From positions 74,549,524 through 74,613,523 of the forward strand of contig OZ023273.1 in assembly GCA_964007475.1 (NCBI GenBank): DNA of 64,000 nucleotides, read 5' to 3'. This stretch comes from Hybos culiciformis (lineage: Eukaryota > Arthropoda > Insecta > Diptera > Hybotidae). Below, piece after piece: positions 11,511-22,662 of the stretch (position 1 is its first letter; the number at the start of each line of letters is the position of its first letter). Below the pieces are notes generated by a model. It was not told the origin of the DNA and did no database searches. It saw only the letters and a list, made by a program, of their open reading frames with translations. The position numbers and the translations under genes are program-made.

Positions 11511-13103
11511 TTTTTTTTTTCAAAATAGGTAGCTCCGGTGAAATAAAGATTACCTGCCCAAAACTTTTTGAGCAGGGAGCTACGGTTAGGTCGTGCCGAC
11601 TCAAAATATGTAAAAAAAAAAATTCTAAAATAGGTAGCTCCGGTGAAATAAAGATTATATGACGAAAAATTTTTGGGCAGGGAGCTACGGTTAGGTCGTG
11701 CCGGCTCAAAATATACAAAAAAAATGTTTTTCAAAATAGGTAGCTCCGGTAAAATAGTTTTTGGGCAGGAAGCTACGGTTAGGTCGTGCCGGCTCAAAAT
11801 ATACAAAAAATGTTTTTTTCAAAATAGGTAGCTCCGGTAAAATAAAGATTACCTGGCGAAAAATGTTTGGGCAGATAGCTACGGTTAGGTCGTGCCGACT
11901 CAAAATGCACAAAAAAAAAATTTTCAAAATAGGTAGCTCCGGTAAAATAAAGATTACCTGGCGAAAAGTTTTTGGGCAGGGAGCTACGGTTAGGTCGTGC
12001 CGGATCAAAATATACAAAAAAAATTTTTTTCAAAATAGGTAGCTCCGGTAAAATAGTTTTTGGGCAGGAAGCTACGGTTAGGTCGTGCCGGCTCAAAATA
12101 TACAAAAAATGTTTTTTCAAAATAGGTAGCTCCGGTAAAATAAAGATTACCTGGCGAAAAATGTTTGGGCAGATAGCTACGGTTAGGTCGTGCCGACTCA
12201 AAATATACAAAAAAAAATTTTCAAAATGGTAGCTCCGGTAAAATAAAGATTACCTGTCGAAAAATTTTTGGGCAGGGAGCTACGGTTAGGTCGTGCCGAC
12301 TCAAAAAAAAAAAAAAAATTTTTTTCAAAATAGGTAGCTCCGGTAAAATAGTTTTTGGGCAGGAAGCTACGGTTAGGTCGTGCCGGCTCAAAATATACAA
12401 AAAATGTTTTTTTCAAAATAGGTAGCTCCGGTAAAATAAAGATTACCTGGCGAAAAATGTTTGGGCAGATAGCTACGGTTAGGTCGTGCCGGCTCAAAAT
12501 ATACAAAAAAAAAATTTTCAAAATAGGTAGCTCCGGTAAAATAAAGATTACCTGGCGAAAAGTTTTTGGGCAGGGAGCTACGGTTAGGTCGTGCCGGCTC
12601 AAAATATACAAAAAATTTTTTTTTCAAAATAGGTAACTCCGGTAAAATAAAAATTACTTGGCAAAATATTTTTTGGCAGAGATCTACGGTTAGGTCGTGG
12701 CGGCCCAAAATATTAAAAAAAAACATTTTTTTCAAAATAGGTAGCTCCGGTGAAATAAAGATAAGAAAATTTTGGGTAGGGAGCTACGGTAAGGTCGTGC
12801 CGGCTCAAAATATAGAAAAAAAATTTTTCAAAATAGGTAGCTCCGGTAAAATAAAGATTACCTGGCGAAAAATTTTTGGGCAGGGAGCTACGGTTAGGTC
12901 GTGGCGGCTCAAAATATACAAACAATTTTTTTTTTTCAAAATAGGTAGCTCCGGTAAAATAAAGATTACCTGGCGAAAAGTTTTTCGGCATGGACTATGG
13001 TTAGGTCGTGCCGGCTCAAAATATACAAAAAAAAATTTTTTTTTCATAATAGGTAGTTCCGGTAAAATAAAGATTACCTGGCGAAAAATTTTTGGGCAGG
13101 GAG
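11511..13103. repeat. Minisatellite array, about 16 units of 86-109 bp
   Basis: Each unit carries AATAGGTAGCTCCGGT, usually AAATAAAGATTACCTGGCG, then TTTTTGGGCAGG, GAGCTACGGTTAGGTCGTGC, CGGCTCAAAATATAC and an A/T run. GTAGCTCC and GGAGCTAC form an 8-bp inverted pair about 45 bp apart in each unit. Short units lacking AAAGATTACC occur at 11737, 12036 and 12331, so the middle of the array shows a short-long-long higher-order repeat of about 295-299 bp. Long ORFs on both strands are periodic readings of the repeat, not proteins. Confidence 0.95.
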
Positions 13104-13236
13104 CCTTCAATTAAAATGATTTTTATTTTAATTTACACATTTTGTACTGACCAGCCAACATCATTTGTATCCACTGTTATTGATAGTTTAAATCTTGAAG
13201 TATTAACTTCTTCAAAATAGGTTCGGCAGTTCCTAT
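13104..13236 (+). repeat. Half copy of the CACACGAAGCAG palindromic repeat (decayed)
   Basis: It contains TTTTAATTTACACATTTTGT and CATTTGTATCCACTGTTATT, then a decayed AAGTATTAACTTCTTC and GGCAGTTCCTAT. This matches one arm of the palindromes at 30649-30870, 31055-31275 and 48726-48955. The second arm is missing. Confidence 0.65.
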
Positions 13237-13244
13237 ATCATATG

Positions 13245-13316
13245 GACAATATGGCTTAGTGGCTAGAACATCGGACTGTAAGTCTGAAGGTGCCTGGTTC
13301 GATTCCCAATGAAAAG
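13245..13316 (+). pseudogene. tRNA-like segment, best Tyr(GUA)-like copy
   Basis: A-box-like TGGCTTAGTGG (13252-13262) and B-box-like GGTTCGATTCC (13296-13306) are 33 bases apart, the spacing of a tRNA gene. TCGGA and TCTGA form a five-pair anticodon stem around the loop CTGTAAG, giving anticodon GUA. The acceptor arm and outer T stem do not pair, so this is not a functional tRNA. It is better read as a pol III promoter-like head of a repeat family or as a tRNA pseudogene. Confidence 0.65.
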
Positions 13317-13440
13317 ATTTTTTTTAATTTCAAATATATGTATATATAGGGCCCAATATTACAAGCAAAAAAATTACGTATTCTACCAATAAAAAAATTA
13401 TGTTCAAAAAAATTAAAAATTATTATGTTCAAAAAAATGT
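13317..13440 (+). repeat. Linker between tRNA-like segments
   Basis: This is the conserved linker TTTCAAATATATGTATATA, GGGCCCAATATTACAAGC and TTCTACCAATAAAAAAATTA, found after most plus-strand GUA-type heads. Confidence 0.7.
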
Positions 13441-13442
13441 AT

Positions 13443-13513
13443 TCATTGGGGAATCGAACCTGACACCTTCACTCTTATAGCCTGGTGTTCTAGCCACTAA
13501 GCCATATAGCCCA
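13443..13513 (-). pseudogene. tRNA-like segment, minus strand (non-GUA type)
   Basis: In reverse complement it carries the A box (TGGCTTAGTGG) and B box (GGTTCGATTCCC). The loop region is CTATAAG and the lower anticodon stem no longer pairs, unlike the GUA type. Confidence 0.55.
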
Positions 13514-13784
13514 TATGATTTTGGATTTCTAAAATATATTAAAAAAATTCTAATAAACCATTCATTTTTTTGTTTTTATTTTATTGTAGGAGAATATGAA
13601 ATAATACTCAAAAAAGAAAATAAGAAAAGAATTAGAATACTCAAAAAACGAGTTTGAAAAATTAACTAACACAAACAAAAATTAAACAAACAAAAAATCT
13701 TGACATAAATTGAGATTTAATATTAATTAGGAAAATAAATCAAAAATATTTTTTTGTATTTTTTTAGAAAGCTAAACTCATATA

Positions 13785-13855
13785 GACAATATGGCTTAGT
13801 AGTAGAACATCACACTGTAAGTCTGAAGGTGCCTGGTTCGATTCCCCATGACGAG
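13785..13855 (+). pseudogene. tRNA-like segment, Tyr(GUA)-like
   Basis: TGGCTTAGTAGTAGAACATC, loop CTGTAAG, B box GGTTCGATTCC. It lies at the head of a dispersed repeat body (13856-14238), in the same order as at 43224-43294. Confidence 0.55.
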
Positions 13856-14238
13856 TTTTTTGTGAAATATTTTAATTTTTTTTTTTTTCATAATAATTAG
13901 TTTTTTTGAGATATTTAAACAAACCAAAATGTTTTTATCAGCCACTAATTTATGATTTTTTATACATATTCTATTTTTGAAGCAAAACACAGAGCTAAGT
14001 GAAATTGTAGCAAATTTGGTGGCAAAGGTTATTTTTTGGTTCAAAAAAATTTGCAAATTAGGCGCTCTTTGATTTTTTATTTTAATTTATATAAATGGAA
14101 AAAACTTTTAATTAATAAATAGTTAGTTTTATAATACATATTATAAAATTAAAATGTAGCTAAAAACTTATTTGAGATCTTAGTTGAAAACTGTATAATT
14201 TCATATATGAATTAATGCAATTGAATATTGCTATAAAT
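13856..14238 (-). repeat. Dispersed repeat block, inverted relative to array 2
   Basis: This matches the reverse complement of 32690-33060, for example GCAAATTTGGTGGCAAAGG and GAATTAATGCAATTGAATAT. Similarity ends abruptly at about 14238, where the non-LTR element begins. Confidence 0.85.
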
Positions 14239-14539
14239 GCATTTACGCATGGAGTGCCGGACTCCTGATTATCATCAGACTACCGACTAAAACCCTAATC
14301 TTCATTCCTGCCAGATGAGAATCCACGGGACCACCTTTCGGCATTACTTCGTAGATGCTCCGGCGCTTCCTATTTTCTCCAGTACATTCTCGCAAGAGGC
14401 ACAATAATATTTTTTTTTTTTTTTTTTAATTAATTGAGCTCTTAGGATTGTGATGAGTCACTGTTAAAGTGGTTTTTTTTTTTCTTCAGAATTTCTCTGA
14501 AGAATGTGACGAATGTGAAGAATCCCAATTTGTCTTTGA
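14239..14539 (-). other. 3' UTR of the non-LTR element
   Basis: GC-richer sequence follows the ORF2 stop on the minus strand, with an A run (T run at 14410-14428 on the plus strand). It continues past the A run to about 14239 (GGGTTTTAGTCGGTAGTCTG on the minus strand), so the A run is internal. No terminal poly(A) or clear target duplication is seen. Confidence 0.6.
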
Positions 14540-14982
14540 TTAGAGCATCCTCTCCACTAGATTTTCTGGCGCCAGTGCTGCTCCAAGAGAGTCAATCAAT
14601 GACGCCCTTTCCCTATCCCACTCTTTACACTTGAAGATGGTGTGAAACACGTCATCATCTTCTTCTTCGCAGAAGTCACAAGTGGCGTTGTCTCTTCGTC
14701 CGAATCTATGGAGATAGGATTTAAAACAACCGTGTCCTGACAGGGCCTGAGTGGTAAAGAAGTCCACCTCGCCGTGTTTTCTCTTCAACCATTTCTCCAC
14801 GTCTGGAATTAGGCGATGTGTCCATCTCCCCGACGGACTCTCATCCCAGCGTTCTTGCCATTTTTCCACCATTTCTTGTTGCGCTCGGCTTTTAATCTCT
14901 AAGCGACTATCCAATGTTCCAGCTTGGCACTCCCAGAACACGGTGCTCCTTTCCATCGCGCGTAGGTCGATTGGTGGAATTC
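14540..14982 (-). pseudogene. Non-LTR ORF2, C-terminal fragment
   Basis: About 147 codons separated from the rest of ORF2 by the gypsy insertion. It contains the hallmark R1/LOA C-terminal stretch: ALSGHGCFKSYLHRFG, then a C-x2-C-x8-H-x4-C-like cluster (CDFC, HTIFKC), thought to bind nucleic acid during target-primed reverse transcription. The frame is open from the insertion point to the stop at 14540. Confidence 0.85.
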
Positions 14983-14986
14983 CTGC
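14983..14986. repeat. Target-site duplication CTGC, left
   Basis: CTGC directly precedes the 5' LTR and is repeated at 22897-22900 after the 3' LTR, as expected for a Ty3/gypsy integrase making a 4-bp staggered cut. Confidence 0.9.
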
Positions 14987-15220
14987 TGTAGTGCGCCCTT
15001 AGAGTATGACACTCTTCACTCATAGAATATTAATTAAATATAATATGAGTGATGAGTGACATCGGCTGTGGGATACTCTCGCTCTCTCTTCATTATTAAT
15101 ATAAAATATAACATATTAGTATTAAGCAGCAGAGTTGTAATTTAGAAGTCAAAGAATAAAGTTGCATAAATAATCTGTTCACTTGTGTTTCAATTAATAA
15201 TAATACCGGTAGGTATTACA
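14987..15220 (+). repeat. 5' LTR of element 1
   Basis: It begins TGTAGTGCGCCC and ends GGTATTACA, so it has the TG...CA ends of LTRs. AATAAAG near 15160 is a candidate polyadenylation signal. The sequence matches 22663-22896 base for base as far as I can read. Confidence 0.95.
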
Positions 15221-15235
15221 TGGCGACCGTGACAG
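15221..15235 (+). other. Primer binding site, tRNA-Arg type
   Basis: TGGCGACCGTGACAG directly abuts the 5' LTR. This is complementary to the 3' end of a tRNA-Arg and is the class of primer site known from 412/mdg1 elements. Confidence 0.85.
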
Positions 15236-17334
15236 ATTTTAATAAAATAGACTAGTAAAATAAAATTAAAATTAAAATTAATTTAAAAATAAAATTAATC
15301 TGAAAAAAAAAAAAAAATATATTTTTATATTTAATTGAAATATAAGTGAAAAAAAAAAGAAAAAAAAAAAAAACTGAATCAAAAAAAAAAAAATGGTGGA
15401 AATTAAATATTTTTACAAATTCAAAAAAAAAATATAAAATTTTTTTTTTAAACAACTAAAATAAAAATCGAAGTCAAGATTTTCAAAAATAAAATATGAA
15501 AAAAAAAATTTTTATCAAATTAAGAAACTAATAAAATTTGTGACAACGAAAATCAAATCAAAAAAAAAAAAAATTTTTTTTTAAATTCGAAATTTCTTTT
15601 GAAAGAAAAAATGGTGAAAAAAAATTTTGGATAAATGAAATAAAAATGAAAAAAAAAATATTATTATTAAAAGCTATAAAATCTCAAAATAGAAATATTT
15701 TTTTGTAATTTAAAAAAGAAAAAAAAAATGGATTAAAAAGAGGAAAAATTTTTTTCAAAAATTAATAAAATAAAATTTTTCCCTAAAAACCTGAAAATAA
15801 ATCAATTTTTTATCATACTTACTTACCTAAAAAAAAAAAAAAAAAGGGAAAACCTAAATTCATAAAACGGGAAAATAAATTTATTTGTAAGAAAATAATT
15901 TTTTTTGAAAATAAAATAACTTTAAAATGACCTCAAAAATTTTAAATTAACTTTCAAAAAAATAAAACTTAACGAAAAAAGAAAAAAAAAAGGAGAATTT
16001 TCTAAATAAAAGATAAAAATTAAAATAATAAAAATTTTGCCAATAGCGGCCATTAAAAAAAAAAAAAAAAAAAATATATTTATAAAAATTATTTATTTGG
16101 ACAAAGAAAATTTTTTTTTAACACATACATGCAAATTTTTATAAATGGGCATTTATCTGTCAATTCACAATGAAAAAAAAAACATCATAAAAACAACAAC
16201 ATGAAAAAAAATAATAATAATATATAATTTAAATATAATTTAAAAATAAAATTTTAATTATAAAGAAAATCTAAATTATAAAAATAAAAAAAATAATATA
16301 AAATTAAAATATTATTCTAAAATGGAAATAAATTTTTTTGAATACAACATCAACAACAGCAGCAACATGAGCAACAGTAACATTAGCAACAGCAACAGCA
16401 GTATAAACATTAGCAGCAGCAACAGTAGCAACATCATTAGCAACAACATAATCAACAACAAGTATCTCATTTATTATTAATATTATTATATTATTTAAAT
16501 TTAATCTTTTTTTTTCAATATTATTACCAATATTATTTAAATTTTTCAAAATTTAAAAAAAAAAAAAAAAGAAAAAAAAAATTTTTTTAAAATGAATTAA
16601 AAAATTTAACTAGAAAATTTAATTGGATCTACACTATTTTAATAAACTAATTATTATCATTACACATAAATTTTTTTTTAAACATATATTGTTATTATTA
16701 TTAAATATAAAGAATTTAAAAAAAAAAAAAAAAAAAAACAAATATTCTTATTAACGATTATAAAATAAATTTTTATTATCATTATGATAAATACAAATTA
16801 ATAAATATTATAAATTTTTATCGAAACTTTGAATGGACTTCTTTCAATTTCTTGTTGACGAATTTTTTTTTACTACAAAATTTTATATTGCAAACTATAA
16901 AAATATCGAATTCATTTTTGATTGTTTGCTTGACATCTTTATTATCTCTGAAGGATGAATATCTTCATGATTTCCAATATAATTCAGATCTCATTTTGTA
17001 ACATAAGGTAACCACTCCTCAACATTTTTTTTAGGGAACTTCAATATAAGGTAACCACTCCTCAATTTTTTTTTCTTAGTGAACCACAATATAAGGTAAC
17101 CACTCCTCAAATTTTTTTACGAAAATTTAATACAAAGTAACCACTCCTCAAATTTTTAGTGAACTTCATTACAAGGTAACCATTCCTCAATTATTTTAAG
17201 GGGACTACAATATAAGGTAACCACTCCTCAATTATTTTAAAGGGACAACAACATAAGGTAACCTTTCCTCAATTATTTTAATTTCAATACAAGGTAACCA
17301 CTCCGCAATTATTTTAATTTCGAAAATTTTTTTT
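15236..17334 (+). other. Untranslated leader of element 1
   Basis: About 2.1 kb of extremely A-rich leader without a convincing ORF. A CAA/CAG-like repeat (CAACAACAGCAGCAACATGA and similar) occupies 16347-16460. The last 300 bases hold eight regularly spaced copies of an 18-bp motif, listed separately. Confidence 0.75.
17005..17308 (+). promoter_or_regulatory. Eight spaced copies of AAGGTAACCACTCCTCAA
   Basis: Copies start at 17005, 17048, 17093, 17134, 17173, 17214, 17255 and 17291, spaced 36-45 bp apart. The 18-bp core is nearly constant while the AT-rich spacers vary. That pattern suggests selection on the core, for example as a protein-binding site, more than a young tandem duplication. 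By analogy, the leader of Drosophila gypsy holds a cluster of Su(Hw) insulator sites. The motif here differs and the function is inferred. AG|GTAA also resembles a splice donor. Confidence 0.6.
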
Positions 17335-18615
17335 ATGGAAGAAGCTCGTTTCGAAATTAAAACAGCTAAAGAAATTTTTTGTAAAGCTTACAAACGAATT
17401 CTGAAAGACCTTAAACCAAAAAACTTAGATACATTACAAGCAATTAAATTAAATATTGAAGAAACATATAACATCTACGTACATACAGTTCTTCAAGCTT
17501 GTATTACATTCGAAGAACATTATCTAACATTAACTAAAGATTGTCATCATTGTTACGATAAATTACAAGAAAGCTTCAAAAAATTAAAGTGTAAAGACCT
17601 AATTCCAAAAGATATTCTAATACAGATCAAAATAATTCAAAGCGATACAGAACAAAGTTCAGTAAAATCAAATATTTCTGAAGAAAACTTTGACGATACT
17701 CTTGACAAAATGGCTCTTTCTAATGTTGAATTTTTGCGTACAGCTAGTTCACAAATAAATAGAAATTTTAGTGGTGATCCATTATCACTTAAATCTTTCA
17801 TCGATTCAATAAATTTACTAGACACACTAGCAGAAACACAAGACTTAAAAAATTTATTAGCTAATTTTATTTTATCAAAGCTTGATGGTACTCGCGAATC
17901 TATAGCTGATACGTCTAATACAGTAGAACTTATTAAAAAAGATCTTAATAATTCAATAAGACCAGAAAGTTCGAAAATTATAGAGGGAAAAATAAAAGCT
18001 TTGAGAACGGATAGGAACTCTTTACAAAATTTTTCAGAAAAGGCTAACGAATTGGCTGAAGCTTATCGTCGTTCACTTGTCTTAGAAGGTATACCAACAC
18101 AAAAAGCTAAAGAAATTTGTATTGAAAAAACAGTTGAAATGTGCAGAAATAATGCAAGATCTGATCTGACCAAAGCTGTTTTATCATCGACCAAATTTGA
18201 AGATCCTAGAGAGGTAGTCTCAAAATTTTTAATAGAAATAGATTTACAATCGCAAGAAAAACAGGTTCTGTCGTTTAGAACAAGAAACAATAATAATTCA
18301 TCTAGCAATTCTTATAGAAATCGTACCAATAATAATTTTCGTGGAAATTATAACAGGGGAAATTTTAGACACCAAAATCAACGATTTGTAAATAATAATT
18401 TTCAAAACAATAATCGTAATAATTGGAACAATAATCGAGGTAATTTTAGTAATAATCGAGGTAACTATAACAATAATCGTGGGAACTTTAATAATAATCG
18501 CGGTAATAGAGGAAATATAAATAGAAATTTTAACCAAAATAATTATGTACGATACGCGGGAAACGACCAGGCCCCCCAAAACGGCCAGGGGGAACAAGAT
18601 CAAATGCGTTTATAG
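17335..18615 (+). CDS. gag: Gag protein of element 1
   Basis: 426 codons, intact. The N-terminal half is helical, and a capsid-like region (about residues 130-310) starts at FSGDPLSLKSFIDSINLLDT. The C terminus (about 325-410) is an Asn/Arg/Gly-rich tail with repeated NNRGN units and no CCHC zinc knuckle, so RNA binding probably relies on the basic Gly/Asn-rich tail. The ATG at 17335 is the first in the frame after the leader. Gag should assemble the cytoplasmic particle that packages element RNA. The pol frame overlaps its end and is reached by a -1 shift. Confidence 0.88.
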   Translation: MEEARFEIKTAKEIFCKAYKRILKDLKPKNLDTLQAIKLNIEETYNIYVHTVLQACITFEEHYLTLTKDCHHCYDKLQESFKKLKCKDLIPKDILIQIKIIQSDTEQSSVKSNISEENFDDTLDKMALSNVEFLRTASSQINRNFSGDPLSLKSFIDSINLLDTLAETQDLKNLLANFILSKLDGTRESIADTSNTVELIKKDLNNSIRPESSKIIEGKIKALRTDRNSLQNFSEKANELAEAYRRSLVLEGIPTQKAKEICIEKTVEMCRNNARSDLTKAVLSSTKFEDPREVVSKFLIEIDLQSQEKQVLSFRTRNNNNSSSNSYRNRTNNNFRGNYNRGNFRHQNQRFVNNNFQNNNRNNWNNNRGNFSNNRGNYNNNRGNFNNNRGNRGNINRNFNQNNYVRYAGNDQAPQNGQGEQDQMRL

Positions 18616-19713
18616 CAAAATTAAATAATAACGCTAACTTTAATACACATTACATTAATCCTAGTTCACAATTTAACTCACATTCAAACTCGAATACAAC
18701 GAAATTTTTTTATAACTCTAATTATAAACCAAATGCAAACAGAAATACGAATTATTCAAACGAAAATAAAAATTTTCTCAATTATTATCCAAATTTAAAT
18801 ACAAAACCTAAATTAATTACAAAAAATGTTTTTAACGTCAATCCAAATTTTTCTGATTTTATTATCTTAAATTCTAAATTAAATTTCCAAGGCTCAACAT
18901 TTCTAGTCGATACTCAAGCAGATATTTCGTTAATAAAAATTTCATCAATCAATTCAAATTTTAACTTAGAAAATAAATTAAATTCAAATAATATTATAAG
19001 CATTTTGGGAATAACGCAAAATTCTATAAAAAGTTTAGGTACAATCAACGTCAATTTTCATTTTAAACATACTATTTTATCTTGTTTACTACACGTAGTT
19101 CCAGACGAATTTAATATCCCTTCGGATGGTATTTTAGGCAAAGACTTTCTTAAATTTTATAAGTGTCAAATAAATTATGATTCTATGCAATTAACACTCA
19201 ACAATAATTCTTATTCTTTTTCAATTCCAATTTTAGAAAACCCTAGTGAAAACTCAATTGTTTTACCTTCTAGATGTGAAGTCATTCGTACTTTCATTCT
19301 TCCAAATGATTCTCCTTGTGTGGTACTTGACCAAGAAATCGCACCTGATATTTTCGTTCCACGTACGATAGTTTCATCAAAAACTCCTTTAATTAAAGTT
19401 TTAAACTTATCAGATAAAATTCGAATAATTCCTAAAAATACTTCACTTAAATCAGAACCTCTTTCAAATTTTAACATCCTAAGAATAGACACAAATAAAA
19501 ATCAGAATAGAACAAACAAATTGCTTCAAATAATATCTAAAAAAACCAAACCGCAATATCAAGAAAAATTATTAAATTTATGCGAACAATATAGTAATAT
19601 TTTCCATATGAAAGATGATAAAATGACAACAAATAACTTTTATACACAAAATTTAAGGATAGACAATAATACTCCGGTAGGTATATGTGAAGAATTATAG
19701 ACTTCCATACTCC
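18610..19713 (+). pseudogene. pol: Pol of element 1, protease and linker part
   Basis: This is open in the -1 frame relative to gag, with no ATG needed at its start. The retropepsin region has LVDTQADISLI at about 18910-18942, where most family members have DTG, then DGILGKDFL near 19128. It continues through the linker towards reverse transcriptase. At about 19683 an extra base shifts the frame, so this segment ends prematurely at 19700. In the corrected frame a TAA stands at 19714-19716, where the relative at 51540-59076 has a sense codon. Confidence 0.8.
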
Positions 19714-19716
19714 TAA

Positions 19717-22456
19717 AAACAGGAAATCGACGACCAAGTAAATAATTTATTAAAAAATGAACTTATTGAACCAAGCCAATCTAATTTTAACAGCCCTATT
19801 ATTTTAGTGCCTAAGAAAGGTTCAGATAAAAAATGGAGATTATGCATAGATTACCGTCTAGTAAATAAAAAATTAATTGCAGATAAATATCCACTGCCAA
19901 GAATAGAAGACATATTAGACAATTTAGGCAGATCAAAATTTTTTACTGTACTCGACCTTTACTCAGGATTTCATCAAGTTCCACTTAATGAAAACTCGCA
20001 CAGACAAAGGTTCTTTTAGATGGAAAGTTCTTCCATTTGGTCTAAATGTCTCACCCAATTCATTTTCTAGAATGATGGCGTTAGCGTTCTCAGGTCTTAC
20101 ACCGTTACAATGTTTTCTATATATTGACGATATCATATGTATTGGCTGTTCAGTCGAACATCACCTTAAAAATCTTAAATCTATTTTCGAAGTTTGTAAA
20201 AAATTCAATCTTAAACTTAATCCAGAAAAATGTTCATTTTTCAAAAATGAAGTTACATACCTAGGACATAAATGTACCGATCGAGGTATCTACCCAGATA
20301 GTAGCAAAATAGATACGATCAGAAACTATCCAGTACCAAGAGATAAAGACGCTACCAAACGATTTGTTGCATTTATGAACTACTATAGAAAATTTATACC
20401 GAACTTTGCATCTATAGCCAAACCATTAAATAATATGACAAGACTAAGAGTAAATTTTTCCTGGACACAAGAGTGTCAAAAATCATTCGAAATTTTAAAA
20501 AATTGTTTAATTAATCCTCCAATCTTAAATTATCCAAATTTTTCAAAACCCTTCATCATTACTGTTGACGCTTCTAACTTGGGAATAGGATCCACCCTAA
20601 GTCAGGAGATCGATGGCAATGATTTACCAATTTCGTATTCTTCACGTAGTTTCACAAAAGGTGAAATGAATAAATCAACGATCGAAAAAGAATTAGCTGC
20701 AATACACTTCGCAATTTTACACTATAGACCATATATTTACGGAACAAAATTTACTATTAGATCTGATCATAAACCTCTAATTTATCTGTTTTATTTAAAA
20801 AACTCATCTTCAAAATTAACTAGAATGAGACTAGATATAGAAGAATATAATTTTACAGTAGAGTATATTAAGGGAAAACATAATGTTGTAGCAGACGCAC
20901 TTTCTCGTATCTCAATAGATGAATTAAAATCAATACAAAACCAAGAACATAAAGTTAATGTAACAAAGCGATTAATGTCTAAAGAATCACAAAATACAAA
21001 AATTCATGAAAATAATAATAAAAATACTAACAAAAGTTTAGAACAAAAAGGAAAAATAATAATTTATGAGGGTAAATTTAATTATAAAATACCTCAACTA
21101 ATCTTTAACTCAATAGATAGTTGTAAAATATACAAAAAACGTAAACTAGTTTACACAAACGACATTTCAAATATTTACCAGACATTAGAGCCTGGATGTA
21201 GTAATATTTTAAAAAAAGAGACAATTTTAGCATTGTTTCTCGTTCAAATAGAAAAAACCCTAATTAAAACAAAAATTTATAAAATTCAAATAAATAAAGA
21301 AGATGATATATTTAAATTATTTAATACGAAAGAATTCATTAACATTTCAAAAAAGAATATAAAAGAATTAGAAATCGCGATAGTTTCACGTCCTTTACCC
21401 ATTATTAGTACTGGGGAAAAACAAGAACTTTTACATCGTTATCATAATGACCCTATATTTGGAGGTCACGCAGGTCAAAAAAGACTATACGCAAAATTGA
21501 GATCAGGTTTTTATTGGAAAGGTATGAAAAAAGACGTGGCGACGTACGTCAGAAATTGTAAAGATTGTCAACTAAACAAAGCAAAAATTAAAAACATCGA
21601 ACCGCTTCATATCACAAAAACACCTAATAAAGCGTTCGATACTATAATTATAGACACGATAGGCCCGCTTCAAAAAACCATTTATAAAAATCAATATGCA
21701 GTCACATTAGTGTGCGACTTAACAAAATATTTAATAACTATACCAGTAGCTAATAAGGAAGCTACCACTATTGCGCAAGCTATTTTCGAACACTTTGTTC
21801 TTTTATACGGCCCAATGAGGAAAATTATTACTGATTGCGGTACTGAGTATGCCAATAGTATAACAGCAGAATTATTTAAGTTACTAAAAATTAAACATAG
21901 TTTTTCGACACCTTACCACCACGAAACAGTTGGAACTGTTGAAAGAAACCATCGTGTTCTCAACGAATATCTTAGATCATATATCAATGAAAATCAGGAC
22001 AATTGGGATGAATACTTAAAATACTTTACGTATAATTACAATATAACACCAAATTCTAATTTTAATTTCAAATATTCTCCCTATGAGTTGATATATGCCA
22101 AACAACCAAATTCTCATGATTTTTTGTTAGACAACAAAATAGAACCGGTGTACAATTTTGATAGTTATACCAAACATGTAAAATACCAATTACAAAATGC
22201 AAACAAAATTATTCAAGAGTTACTACTTAAGGAAAAAATTCGAAACAAATCAATATACGATATGAAATCGACGGGAGGTCAATTCAAAGTAAACGATAAA
22301 ATTCTTCTAAGAGAAGAACATAGAAAAAAATTAGATAATTTATATTCTGGCCCCTATACAATTACAAAAATTGATGGTTTAAACGTAACTTTTTTAAATG
22401 ATAAAAATAAACCAATTAGGGTGCACAAGAATAGAATTATAAAATATAAGGCTTAA
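19717..22456 (+). pseudogene. pol: Pol of element 1: reverse transcriptase, RNase H, integrase
   Basis: Two overlapping open stretches (to 20019, and 19988-22456). The first gives the start of reverse transcriptase (VPKKGSDKKWRLCIDYR, FTVLDLYSGFHQVPL). A deletion of roughly 17 bases near 20000 then changes frame. The second gives the polymerase core (FLYIDD), RNase H (TVDASN, EKELAAIHFA, RSDHKPL), integrase with its H-H-C-C zinc site (HRYHNDPIFGGH, CKDC), the D-D-E residues (IIDTIGPL, ITDCGTEYAN, VERNHR) and a C-terminal chromatin-contact region. The integrase end (22456) is intact. Disabling changes lie only in the protease-RT part. Confidence 0.9.
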
Positions 22457-22649
22457 CCAAAATTTTCATAATATCTTATTATAATTATAATGTAGTATAA
22501 ACTTTACTTATATTTTTTTTTATAGTTTTATATTAACATATACATTTTTTTTTTTTTTGGTACCAAAATAAAACAAAATAAAGAAAATAAAACAAATAAA
22601 ATAAAATTAAAATAAATTTTTTTTTTAGATTTTAATAAATATTCATTCC
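22457..22649 (+). other. 3' untranslated region of element 1
   Basis: About 190 bp of A/T-rich DNA between the pol stop and the purine tract. No ORF and no env. Confidence 0.7.
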
Positions 22650-22662
22650 AAAAGGAGGGAGG
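22650..22662 (+). other. Polypurine tract of element 1
   Basis: AAAAGGAGGGAGG directly precedes the 3' LTR, the expected position of the plus-strand DNA primer. Confidence 0.9.

Noticed and set aside
11511..13103. CRISPR-like appearance of regularly repeated sequence
   Set aside because: Repeats are 86-109 bp without unique spacers, in eukaryotic DNA beside retrotransposons; no cas genes.
11486..13114. Overlapping ORFs of 70-180 codons on both strands
   Set aside because: Periodic translations of a minisatellite whose unit length keeps frames open; peptides repeat every unit on both strands.
13245..13316. Functional tRNA-Tyr gene
   Set aside because: The acceptor arm and outer T stem do not pair, there is no typical 3' terminator logic, and many similar copies lie in repeats.
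14410..14428. Terminal poly(A) of the non-LTR element
   Set aside because: GC-richer element-like sequence continues for another 170 bases beyond it, so it is more likely an internal A run.
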